This document shows positions 1 through 6,998 of a stretch of 11,924 nucleotides of DNA, one piece after another (the stretch's first letter is position 1; each line of letters opens with the position of its first letter). Below the pieces are notes generated by a model. That model did not search any database. It worked only from the letters and a program-made list of their open reading frames with translations, and was not told where the DNA came from. Origin of the DNA: Planctomycetota bacterium (GTDB taxonomy: Bacteria > Planctomycetota > Planctomycetia > Pirellulales > Pirellulaceae). The position numbers were made by a program, and so were the translations under genes. The stretch is taken from assembly GCA_026692885.1 (NCBI GenBank), contig JAPLNJ010000870.1, positions 1 through 11,924 on the forward strand. Reading direction: 5' to 3'.

Positions 1-60
1 AGGGCCGTCTTACGGGAAGACCATCCTACATCGGGTTGGGTAAGTTATTTCCGTCCGCTC
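1..60. repeat. Truncated palindromic intergenic repeat at the window edge
   Basis: A small hairpin, GTCTT (7-11) with AAGAC (17-21), is followed by AGACCATCCTAC at 18-29. That 12-mer is the exact reverse complement of GTAGGATGGTCT at 181-192. The edge therefore seems to carry an inverted, truncated copy of the same repeat family found at 165-279. No coding signal is seen here. Confidence 0.5.
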
Positions 61-88
61 GCCTAACGGGTCGGGTTGTCAATGTGGT

Positions 89-135
89 CATCACGCTCCG
101 CCGTGATGCCCTGTCGCACGCTGGAGCGTGACGAC
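89..135. repeat. REP-like double hairpin
   Basis: Two adjacent hairpins are seen. The first pairs CATCACG (89-95) with CGTGATG (102-108). The second pairs CACGCT (117-122) with AGCGTG (125-130), with GTC (113-115) and GAC (133-135) able to extend it past a bulge. Paired stem-loops with related sequence in a gene-free stretch are typical of REP-type repeats. I recall similar units scattered through planctomycete genomes, but copy number cannot be judged from this window. Confidence 0.55.
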
Positions 136-164
136 TACTATAGTTGCGACAGACCCCAGCCGCT

Positions 165-279
165 GAAGTTGCGCATTTTCGTAGGATGGTCTCCTGACTC
201 GTCCTCTTCCGATGTTTCTGAGGTCGGCTCGGAGACCCAACCTACAAGAAACGCCACGAAAATGGGATAGCACAACTTC
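165..279. repeat. Imperfect long inverted repeat, MITE/REP-like element
   Basis: The ends are exact inverted repeats: GAAGTTG (165-171) and CAACTTC (273-279). Nested inside are CATTTTCG (174-181) with CGAAAATG (257-264), and GTAGGATGGTCTCC (181-194) with GGAGACCCAACCTAC (231-245), the last with one mismatch and one gap. The right arm carries extra bases between paired blocks. The reverse strand can be read as a short peptide-like phrase often mis-annotated as an ORF in planctomycetes. No transposase is encoded, so this is a non-autonomous or purely structural repeat. Confidence 0.55.
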
Positions 280-284
280 AAAGC

Positions 285-303
285 CCCAGGCCGCTGGCCT
301 GGG
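285..303. repeat. Short perfect hairpin
   Basis: CCCAGGCC (285-292) and GGCCTGGG (296-303) form a perfect 8-bp stem with a GCT loop. It lies just beyond the terminator at 321-355 and has no T-run of its own, so it is more likely the last unit of the repeat mosaic than a second terminator. Confidence 0.4.
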
Positions 304-320
304 CTGGCATATCCGGAACG

Positions 321-355
321 AAAAAAGGGCCGGATCCCACGGATCCGACCCTTTT
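321..355 (-). terminator. Rho-independent terminator of the Cys/Val-rich protein gene
   Basis: On the minus strand AAAAGGG-T-CGGATCC pairs with GGATCCG-G-CCCTTTT around a GTG loop. This gives a 15-bp stem with one G-U pair, and the transcript then runs into U residues (A-tract 321-326 on the plus strand). It starts about 30 bases after the stop codon at 385-387, the expected position. The opposite direction has a C-A mismatch and a weaker T-tract, so its main direction is minus. Confidence 0.85.
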
Positions 356-384
356 GTGAAGTCTCGCTAAGACCGCACGTACGT

Positions 385-1416
385 TCAGCAACCGCAGCTG
401 CGGCGGCATAGGAGACGGCCACAGCCGCTGCCGTGTCCGCACACCGGGACGGTCACTTGCTTTTCGACCATCTTGCAGACCTTGACCTGCACTTCCTTTT
501 CGACTCGCTTCGGCACGCAGACGATGCACTTCTTGATCTGCTCTTCGGCCACGCACTTGGTGACCTGGCACTTCTTCTCGACCAGCTTGGGCACGCAGCA
601 CGTGATTTCGCGCTTCACGACCACGGTCTCGTAGCTGCACTCGGTGACGGTCCGGGTTACTTTCTTCGGCTGCATCTCACAGCACTTGACCTTGACCACC
701 TGCACTTGCGGCTTGCAGACGGTCACGGTGCATTCGTACGGTTCCTCGACGATCTGCTTCTTGCAAACGGTCACTTCCACGGTCTCGGTCACGACGTTGG
801 GGACCCACACTTTCTTGCAGACCGTACGCGTCACCGGGGCGCAGGGATCACAGCACGGATCGCAACCACCGCACGAACGGCGGCAGCGATGCAGCAGATG
901 CCGGCAAGGCACCTCGACCAGCTGGGTTTCCCAGTGGCCACAGTCCCTGGTCACGGTCCGCGGTTCCTTCACCTGGATGATCTTGCAGATCTTGCGAACG
1001 CCCTTCTTGGTTTCCGTCACGGGCACCAGGACGCAGACCTTCTTCTCTCTCTCGACCCACACCGGCACACAGACCGTGCATTCCTTCGTCACCTGCTTGA
1101 CGATCGGCTTGCACACCCGCACGTCGATGACCCTCTTCTCCGGGACCATCTCGCACACCTTCACGGTCTCTTCAAAGGTCTTCGGAACCATGACTGTGAC
1201 TTTGACTTCCTTCTCTTCCTTGACGTACTCGCAGACGGTGACCTTGCGGGTTTCCGTCACCCACTCCGGCACGCAAATCGTCTTTTCGACGGTTTGAGCA
1301 CCTACACACGGATCGGCACACGGCGACGAACAGCCACACGGTCCTGCGTAGGCAGAACTGACGGCCAACGCCAACAACACGGCGGGCACCAAAACTAGCA
1401 TGCGACTCTGGGACAT
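385..1416 (-). CDS. Secreted Cys/Val-rich repeat protein, YTV-like planctomycetal surface protein
   Basis: This 343-aa protein has a clear signal peptide: a short basic start, hydrophobic residues about 6-20, and likely cleavage after AYA at residue 24. The mature part contains 39 cysteines and is dominated by Val, Lys, Glu and Thr in alternating short strands of the type VTVCK, VKVCEMVPEK and ECTVCVP, repeated about every 12-25 residues. A glycine/cysteine knot at 171-192 (HRCRRSCGGCDPCCDPC) splits it into two similar halves, and a related CGRLLCRRSCGC ends the protein. The pattern resembles the YTV-motif cell-wall proteins of planctomycetes, though the motif here is diverged. The start at 1416 is chosen because AGGAGG lies at 1424-1429 and the signal peptide begins there; an upstream in-frame start at 1473 has neither. 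I infer a disulfide-crosslinked surface or cell-wall component. No enzymatic motif is seen. Confidence 0.8.
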   Translation of the reverse strand: MSQSRMLVLVPAVLLALAVSSAYAGPCGCSSPCADPCVGAQTVEKTICVPEWVTETRKVTVCEYVKEEKEVKVTVMVPKTFEETVKVCEMVPEKRVIDVRVCKPIVKQVTKECTVCVPVWVEREKKVCVLVPVTETKKGVRKICKIIQVKEPRTVTRDCGHWETQLVEVPCRHLLHRCRRSCGGCDPCCDPCAPVTRTVCKKVWVPNVVTETVEVTVCKKQIVEEPYECTVTVCKPQVQVVKVKCCEMQPKKVTRTVTECSYETVVVKREITCCVPKLVEKKCQVTKCVAEEQIKKCIVCVPKRVEKEVQVKVCKMVEKQVTVPVCGHGSGCGRLLCRRSCGC

Positions 1417-1663
1417 CTGACTTCCTCCTAACGGCGGGAACATTGAAGCTGAGAACTGGAAAACACGGTGCACAGCAAGTTTCGACTTTGTCGATCGCGC
1501 AAACCTGCACGGTCAAGTCAACTGAGAATCTAGAGTGGGCTGGGTGGTTTGTCAATTCGGGGCAAGGCGGGTTTTCTTCAACGGGAATTTCTGCACAATG
1601 GGCGGTCGAAGGTCAGGCTTTCCAGGCTGACAACCGTAACCCGGAGTTTTTGAAGGGGTGACG
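1417..1663. other. Divergent intergenic region
   Basis: This gap separates the minus-strand Cys/Val-rich gene from the plus-strand run and must hold promoters for both directions. On the minus strand two overlapping -35-like hexamers, TTGACT (1521-1516) and TTGACC (1516-1511), lie about 100 bases upstream of the start codon, but no convincing -10 follows at the right distance. On the plus strand I see no good promoter. AGGAGG at 1424-1429 (minus strand) is the ribosome binding site of the gene ending at 385. No gene or repeat is recognised in the rest. Confidence 0.6.
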
Positions 1664-2368
1664 ATGGCATCGGACAGGTCCAACCAGTCAGCTTCGGACG
1701 AGACGGTCGAACCACAAACGGTCGGTCACCCGTGGCTGTCCTTGGCGTTATTCATCCACTTGTTCTGTGTCTTGGTGGCCTTGAGCGGGAGCGTATTCCG
1801 TTCCGGGCTACAAGAGCGACTGCTGGGGCTGTTCGCGCCGTACACCCAGTGGCTGGGTTTCGATCCGACTCCCGCGACGTTCTACCTGACGCACGGTACG
1901 CCGAGCGATTTCGGTCACAGCCTGGAAGTGTTGCCCGCAGGCGCCGACGCGCTCGACAACGGCAACTGGGCCGAGTTGGAGGATCGCGGGATGCGCGGTG
2001 GAGAACGGTACGGGCGCACTCAGCGGTTGGCCTCGTTAATGGGCTTTTTTGCCGAGCGGTCTGAGACGGCGACCCGGGAGAAACGTAGCGACGCGGAGGC
2101 CAGCGAGGCCCTCAATCTGCTGGCCCGTGGCGTGGCCATGCACCTGCTGCATCGGGAAGATTTGAAGCCGAAAAGTATCCGCTGTCGCAGGCATGTGTCG
2201 CAAGACATCGAGGCCCCAGGCGGCACGGCGGAGCAACGCGATCCGTTCAGCGAGAGTTACTTCCTGGAAGTCTATCTCGCCAGCACGATCGTCATGGATC
2301 AAGGGCAAGTGGAGATCCTGCCAGCGGACCCAGAAAAAAGGAGTATGTCCCCGCCGGATGCAAAATGA
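1664..2368 (+). CDS. Single-pass membrane protein of unknown function, upstream of HTTM gene
   Basis: This is a protein of 234 aa. After a polar N-terminus, residues about 25-46 form one hydrophobic membrane segment (LSLALFIHLFCVLVALSG). An aromatic stretch with PYTQWLGFDPTPATFYLTHG follows, then a mostly charged, probably extracytoplasmic domain of about 150 residues ending in SYFLEVYLASTIV and a polar tail. I do not recognise a catalytic motif. It lies directly upstream of the HTTM membrane protein on the same strand, and such a pairing suggests a shared membrane function, which is inference. The ATG at 1664 follows AAGGGG (1653-1658) by five bases; a GTG two codons earlier (1658) is an alternative. 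The gap to the next gene is interrupted by a hairpin-rich repeat. Confidence 0.75.
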   Translation: MASDRSNQSASDETVEPQTVGHPWLSLALFIHLFCVLVALSGSVFRSGLQERLLGLFAPYTQWLGFDPTPATFYLTHGTPSDFGHSLEVLPAGADALDNGNWAELEDRGMRGGERYGRTQRLASLMGFFAERSETATREKRSDAEASEALNLLARGVAMHLLHREDLKPKSIRCRRHVSQDIEAPGGTAEQRDPFSESYFLEVYLASTIVMDQGQVEILPADPEKRSMSPPDAK

Positions 2369-2430
2369 GGCAACCACCCTTGAACGCCGCTGCTGGGAAC
2401 ATCTTGGCATCGTCCAAGTCCTCGATTTCT

Positions 2431-2540
2431 CTCGTTCCGACGCTCTGCGTCGGAACGCAAGCCACGGACGCTCTGCGTCCGTGTGCAAACGACGCGGAGC
2501 GTCGAAACACTTGCGTTCCCAGGCAGAGTCTAGGAACGAG
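2431..2540. repeat. 110-bp element of four nested hairpins with 31-bp inverted ends
   Basis: The outer arms 2431-2461 and 2510-2540 are inverted copies of each other, 26 of 31 positions matching, beginning CTCGTTCC and ending GGAACGAG. Inside are successive hairpins: 2434-2456 (10-bp stem GTTCCGACGC, loop TCT), 2463-2483 (9-bp stem CACGGACGC, loop TCT), 2490-2504 (6-bp stem CGACGC, loop GGA), and an imperfect one within 2510-2540. The core GACGC-TCT-GCGTC recurs in the first two, and its complement in the third. The forward strand reads LVPTLCVGTQ, a phrase familiar as a spurious peptide in planctomycete genomes. It sits wholly within the gap between two genes. Confidence 0.8.
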
Positions 2541-2603
2541 GAGTTCACAACCGCGCGTCTGAACACCGTCCACCGAGACTGTTCGTTAAGTCTGGAGTCC
2601 ACG

Positions 2604-3578
2604 ATGAAAGCCGTCAGCAGCTATTTTTCGAACTTGAGCGAAGCCTTTGGCAGCGGCTGGGATCGTTTCTGGTTCACGCCCAGCGACGCCTTCCCGCTGA
2701 GTGTGATCCGCGTGCTGACGGGATTGGCAGCGTTGTACTATCACATGTCCTTCGCGGCGGACCTGACGCGTTGGTTTGGACCGGATGGCCTGCTCACCGC
2801 GGATAACGTCCAACGCCTGATCGGCCCTGCCGCCTTTCGGTTTTCCCCGCTGTTCTTCCTGGACTCGTCGTCGGCCCTGTGGATCTATCACGTCGCAGGC
2901 TGGGTGATCTTGGTGGCCTTCACCGCAGGTTGGTTCACGCGTGTGACCAACGTACTGGCGTTGTTCGTGGTGTTGTCGTACGTACATCGCGCTCCCATGC
3001 TTATCGGCCCCTTCGAGCCGGTGCTGACGATGGTGCTGACCTACCTCTGTCTCGCACCCAGCGGGGCCTACCTGTCCGTAGATCGTCGGCTGCGGAAACG
3101 CCAGGCGGACGCCGCCGAAGCGGAACCCTCGTTGGCTGCGAACATCAGTTTGCGACTGATCCAAGTGCACTTGGCGGCGTTCTACCTGTTGATGGGGTTG
3201 ACCATGCTGGCCGGCCAGCCCTGGTGGAGTGGCGAAGCCCTGTGGTTCCTGGTGGCCCGAACGGAATCGCGGCTGGTCGATCTCACGTTCCTCTACCCGC
3301 ATCCGTTCGTGATCAATGCCTGGACGCACGCCGTGGTGGCTTTCGAGCTGCTGTTTGGAGTGCTGATTTGGAACCGGCTGGCGCGCCCGCTGCTGCTCGT
3401 TCTGGCCGTGGCAATCTGGGTCCCCCTGGCCTTGGTCACCGGCTGGCTGGCCTTCTTTGCCATGCTGCTGATCGCCAATTTGGCCTTTGCACCGCCCGCC
3501 TGGCTGCGGCAGTGCTGCGCTCGCTGGTGCGACGACGCTCGCCCAAGTCCCGACGCTGTCACCGAAGAGGCAGTTTGA
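2604..3578 (+). CDS. HTTM-domain (vitamin K gamma-carboxylase-like) polytopic membrane protein
   Basis: This 324-aa protein has about eight hydrophobic segments (roughly 33-50, 93-111, 114-126, 137-152, 185-203, 240-256, 262-276 and 279-297), the layout of horizontally transferred transmembrane (HTTM) proteins related to the gamma-carboxylase membrane domain. Family-like features are WDRFWF at 19-24, VIRVLTGLAALYY at 34-46, and QVHLAAFYLLMGLTMLAGQPWWSG at 187-210. In true carboxylases the last motif reads GxxKL with a catalytic lysine (Lys218 in the human enzyme); here it is GLTML, so carboxylase activity is doubtful. The ATG at 2604 follows GGAG (2594-2597) by six bases. The reading frame is open further upstream, but that part crosses the hairpin repeat and has no membrane-protein character. 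A role as a membrane partner of the upstream one-TM protein is inference. Confidence 0.85.
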   Translation: MKAVSSYFSNLSEAFGSGWDRFWFTPSDAFPLSVIRVLTGLAALYYHMSFAADLTRWFGPDGLLTADNVQRLIGPAAFRFSPLFFLDSSSALWIYHVAGWVILVAFTAGWFTRVTNVLALFVVLSYVHRAPMLIGPFEPVLTMVLTYLCLAPSGAYLSVDRRLRKRQADAAEAEPSLAANISLRLIQVHLAAFYLLMGLTMLAGQPWWSGEALWFLVARTESRLVDLTFLYPHPFVINAWTHAVVAFELLFGVLIWNRLARPLLLVLAVAIWVPLALVTGWLAFFAMLLIANLAFAPPAWLRQCCARWCDDARPSPDAVTEEAV

Positions 3579-3630
3579 CCGTTGGACGGAGTGGCACTTC
3601 GGCCCGATCTTCGAGGTGACCAGGAGGGTG

Positions 3631-3636
3631 TACAAT
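3631..3636 (+). promoter_or_regulatory. Possible -10 element before the first glycoside hydrolase gene
   Basis: TACAAT matches five of six positions of the sigma-70 -10 consensus and sits 24 bases before the ATG at 3660, within the 81-bp gap after the HTTM gene. The bases at the -35 distance are not a good match to TTGACA. If real, it would let the hydrolase genes be transcribed separately from the membrane pair. Confidence 0.2.
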
Positions 3637-3659
3637 CCGCTTCCGGAAGGAGAAAGCCC

Positions 3660-6600
3660 ATGAGAGTCGGTTTGGTGCTGCTGGCGGTCCTGGTTGCAGT
3701 TTCCGTTGCCACGGTACAGGCTGGCGACGGCACGCGGCACACCTGGCGCGACGATTTCTCCTCGCGCGCTGCCGGCTCCGATGGTGCACCGGCGTGGGAT
3801 CCACAAGCCGCCGGTTGGGAAGTGCACGACGGCGCGTACGTCGGCGATAGTGGCTTGAGCGTGTGGCAGGCCGTGCCGCTCGGCGCAGCGATTACTTTCG
3901 CCTGCGACGTCACTGTCCTGGAGCAACTCCGCGGCGATTGGCTAACCGCCGGTATCGCGTTGGGCACCGACGAGGACAATTACTGGGCGTTAAACCTTGT
4001 GGCTGCACCTGAATCGCTGAAGCGTCGCCATTCAGCGGAACTGCACGAATCGCTGTCCGGCCAGTGGTTGGCCGAGACGCTGCCTGAGTCGCGGCTAGCG
4101 CATCGGCCGAGTCAGGGTGGCCAACCGGATTGGCAAGTGAACAGGACGTATCGGTTCGAGATCCAGCTGGGCCTCGAGGAGGTTGTCGGCAAGGTGTCCG
4201 AAGGAGGCCGTGACTTGGCAACGTTTGGCGTCCGGTTGGCCGCCCCCGTGCCCGCGGTGCGTGCCGGCCGACCGATGTTGCGAGTCAATGGCCTGCGAGT
4301 CCGCTTCTCCAACGCGACGGTCACTGTCGAGCGCACCGCACCGGAGCCCGCTGCCGCCAAGCCGTCCTTCCCGGCCTGGGTCTCGCGCGGCGGCCAACCG
4401 ATTGTCAAAGGGAGCGGATTCTTTCGCACCGTCCTAATCGAGGAAGGGCGTGAGCTCACCGCCGTGGAGGCCTCTGAGTCGGCCGCTCACACTTCCGCGC
4501 GCTGGTGGCTGGTCGATCCGGAAGGGAAGCCGTTCTTCGACGTGGGCACGGATCATGTCAGCTACCGCGGCCACTGGTGCGAGAAGCTCGGCTACTCGCC
4601 CTACCAGCGCAATGTCGCAGCGAAATTCGGCAGCGAGGACGCCTGGGCCAAGAGTGCCATCGAGCGGCTCACCGCGTGGGGGTTCAACACGCTGCCGGCG
4701 GGGCACAGCCCGTCCCTGCGACACCGCGGTCTGGCACACCTCTTGTTCGCCTCGTTCGGTGCCAGCTTCGCGCGGCGGGAGTGGATTTGTGAGCCGATCC
4801 ACTGGACAGGATTCCCGGACGTTTTCAGCCCGCGCTGGGAAAGCCATTGCCACGTTCTGGCGCGGAAGCTGGGGAAGGAAGGACGTGGTGATCCGTGGTG
4901 CCTGGGTACGTTCCTCGACAACGAACTGGAATGGTACGGCAAGCACGGGCATCTGGTCGACGAAGTCTTTCAACTGGGCCCTCGGCAGCCGGCCAAGCAG
5001 GCCCTGTACGATTGGCTGCTGAAACACTACGGCAGCCTGGGTGAAGTCAACCGCCGGCTCGGCACGCAACACGCCGACGAACAAGCTTTTCTCGCTGCCC
5101 GATCGTTGCCGCCGCCGTCGGCCCTGCTGGACGAAGTGCGCGACGGGTTCCTGGCAGAGATCGCCGAGCGGTATTTCGGCGTCGCCGCCAAGGCGCTGCG
5201 TGAAGTCGATCCTGAGCATCTCGTGCTCGGCTGTCGTTTCGCAGGCCGGGCGCCCAAACCGGCCCTGGCCGCCGCGGGCAAGTACAACGACGTGTTCACC
5301 TTCAACACCTACCCGCGCGTGGACTTCGAGAGCGTCTGGCGGGCTGACGGCGTCGGCGGCGTGGTGGAAGGCGTGCCGCGGGAACTGAGTGACATGTATC
5401 GAGTCGTGCGCCGACCGATGATCATCACCGAATGGAGCTTTCCGGCCCTGGACAGCGGCTTGCCCTGCCAGCATGGCGCCGGTATGCGGGTGGATACGCA
5501 GGTTCAAAAGGCGGCGTGTTACCGCATCTTCGCTAACGCCATGGCCGACTTGCCGTTCCTGGCGGGATACCATTACTTCATGTGGGCCGACGAGCCGGCG
5601 CCGGGTATCAGCTCGACCTTCCCCGAAGACAGCAACTACGGATTGGTCAACGAACAGGACGAGCCTTACGAGGTGCTGGTGAAGACTGCCGCTGAGGTGA
5701 ATCGTGACGCCGCAGCGCGTCACGCCCGCAGTCTCTGGGGCGGTGATCTTCGACTCCGCGCGGTCGGGGACGCGGTGGAATTGGTCAACGCGGCGACGCA
5801 ACCGGCGCGAGGGTTGTTGCGGATCGTGACGAGCGGCCAAAGCCGGATTGAGGAGGTCGAGCTTCCGCCTCAGGGCACCCAGCGCGTGGTCGTCGGCACG
5901 GCGGCTGCATGGTGCGCCGAACTGCAGCAAGGGGACGGCACGAAGGTTCGTTGCTTGGGCGGCCAGCCAGTGGGGTCGCTGGAAGTCGCCAATGTTTCGG
6001 CGACGGCGGTGGAGGGTGTGCCCGTGGTGCTTGACGGTCCGCCTGTGGTCGCGGCCCTCATCCCACGGCTTGAGCCGGGCCAGACTCACACGCTGACCAA
6101 GCCGACCGCCCCGCTGGCCGAGGCCGACCAACTTGAATTGAAGGCCGCAGGCACTACCTGGTCTCTGCGTCGCCGCGATGGCAGTTTGTTCGATGCCATC
6201 CAGGCCGGCGACTTGCCCCTGGGACGCTTGGTGTTTGCGGCCCACCAGCGGTTAGAGGGACGCGACGCTTGGACCGAAGCCAGCCGCGTGGTGTCAGTCC
6301 GGGCTCAAGAGCAGGCCGACGCCTGGATCATCGAAGCGGTGGTCGAGCGCGCTGGGGCGGAGGACGGCGCGCCGGCGCAATTCCGGGCTGGGCTACGGGC
6401 TGCCGTGTTCAAACAGGGGGGCCTCGCGCTGGTCAAACCGTTATGGCTTGAAAACACGGATTCGCGTCCCTGGCAATTCGTGGAGGCCTTCTGGTTCTGC
6501 CGCTCGGCGATTGGCGGCTCCACGGCGGACGACGACGTCGGCGGCCCAGGCGTGCCGAACTACTACCGTGCTGCGCAGTTCTGCACCGACAGCAAGCTCG

Positions 6601-6848
6601 GCGGCTGTTTCGGTGCGTTGGGCCAATACTCCGGCTGGGAAGCTTCATTCTGGAAGGACAGCGGGGGCCAGATCCACCCCGACACGCGATGGCGAGTGGA
6701 GGTGAAACTGCAGCCGGGCGACCGCTGGACGGCTGACGGAGTTTCCTATCTTTGGATCTTTGCCTTGCGCAATGCCAACGGTTGGCACGCCGTAGCCGAG
6801 CGTCACCGCCAGGCGGAAGCCTGGCTGACCGCCGGAAAGGAGAAATGA
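3660..6848 (+). CDS. Secreted GH50/agarase-like glycoside hydrolase (clan GH-A) with N-terminal LamG-like domain
   Basis: This 1062-aa protein starts with a signal peptide (residues 1-21, cleavage after VQA). Residues about 28-225 look like a LamG/concanavalin-type beta-sandwich (WRDDF...W.VHDGAYVGDSG...). The catalytic TIM barrel (about 250-690) opens with GSGFF and RWWLVDPEGKPFFDVG. It carries LDNELEW with probable acid/base Glu422, FTFNTYPRVDF at 547-555, and IITEWSFPALDSG with probable nucleophile Glu591, then GYHYFMWADEP. The LDNE and TEW.F.ALD patterns resemble GH50 beta-agarases, but exact family and substrate cannot be fixed by eye. Residues about 690-1062 are beta-rich accessory domains without a recognised motif. 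The ATG at 3660 follows AAGGAG (3647-3652). The start codon is distinct from a longer in-frame reading from 3582 that lacks the signal peptide. It probably heads the three-gene hydrolase operon. Confidence 0.85.
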   Translation: MRVGLVLLAVLVAVSVATVQAGDGTRHTWRDDFSSRAAGSDGAPAWDPQAAGWEVHDGAYVGDSGLSVWQAVPLGAAITFACDVTVLEQLRGDWLTAGIALGTDEDNYWALNLVAAPESLKRRHSAELHESLSGQWLAETLPESRLAHRPSQGGQPDWQVNRTYRFEIQLGLEEVVGKVSEGGRDLATFGVRLAAPVPAVRAGRPMLRVNGLRVRFSNATVTVERTAPEPAAAKPSFPAWVSRGGQPIVKGSGFFRTVLIEEGRELTAVEASESAAHTSARWWLVDPEGKPFFDVGTDHVSYRGHWCEKLGYSPYQRNVAAKFGSEDAWAKSAIERLTAWGFNTLPAGHSPSLRHRGLAHLLFASFGASFARREWICEPIHWTGFPDVFSPRWESHCHVLARKLGKEGRGDPWCLGTFLDNELEWYGKHGHLVDEVFQLGPRQPAKQALYDWLLKHYGSLGEVNRRLGTQHADEQAFLAARSLPPPSALLDEVRDGFLAEIAERYFGVAAKALREVDPEHLVLGCRFAGRAPKPALAAAGKYNDVFTFNTYPRVDFESVWRADGVGGVVEGVPRELSDMYRVVRRPMIITEWSFPALDSGLPCQHGAGMRVDTQVQKAACYRIFANAMADLPFLAGYHYFMWADEPAPGISSTFPEDSNYGLVNEQDEPYEVLVKTAAEVNRDAAARHARSLWGGDLRLRAVGDAVELVNAATQPARGLLRIVTSGQSRIEEVELPPQGTQRVVVGTAAAWCAELQQGDGTKVRCLGGQPVGSLEVANVSATAVEGVPVVLDGPPVVAALIPRLEPGQTHTLTKPTAPLAEADQLELKAAGTTWSLRRRDGSLFDAIQAGDLPLGRLVFAAHQRLEGRDAWTEASRVVSVRAQEQADAWIIEAVVERAGAEDGAPAQFRAGLRAAVFKQGGLALVKPLWLENTDSRPWQFVEAFWFCRSAIGGSTADDDVGGPGVPNYYRAAQFCTDSKLGGCFGALGQYSGWEASFWKDSGGQIHPDTRWRVEVKLQPGDRWTADGVSYLWIFALRNANGWHAVAERHRQAEAWLTAGKEK

Positions 6849-6998
6849 GGAGGAGCAGGAAGGTAGCCACACCCGTTGCGTTCGCGTACACTGACGCTGC
6901 GGTCGCGTTCCACGGAGAGTGCTACCATCCTGGCAGTCTGCTCGATGACGGGCAGGAGTGTCCGTCCTACCTCAAGGCCGTGTTGGGAGAACAGCCTC
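6849..6998 (+). other. Gap between the two large hydrolase genes
   Basis: A strong purine tract GAGGAGG (6848-6854) lies right after the stop codon, but no ATG, GTG or TTG follows at ribosome binding distance. The sequence GGGAGA at 6985-6990 is the likely binding site for the GTG start at 6999. No hairpin followed by a T-run is seen, so read-through from the upstream gene is likely. Confidence 0.4.

Noticed and set aside
433..1398. Long plus-strand open frame (321 codons) across the Cys/Val-rich gene
   Set aside because: It is rich in Asp, His and Leu in a pattern that mirrors the repeated Lys/Val/Cys codons of the minus-strand gene. It has no signal peptide or family motif, and the minus-strand gene has the RBS and terminator.
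1511..1521. Minus-strand promoter with TTGACT/TTGACC -35 boxes
   Set aside because: No acceptable -10 hexamer lies 16-18 bases downstream; not listed as a promoter.
2431..2540. CRISPR array
   Set aside because: The repeated units are hairpins with changing stems and no regular spacers; the outer arms are inverted, not direct, repeats.
4434..6245. 603-codon antisense open frame inside the first hydrolase
   Set aside because: Composition (Arg, Gln, His, Gly) is typical of the shadow frame of a GC-rich gene, and the opposite strand encodes an enzyme with clear catalytic motifs.
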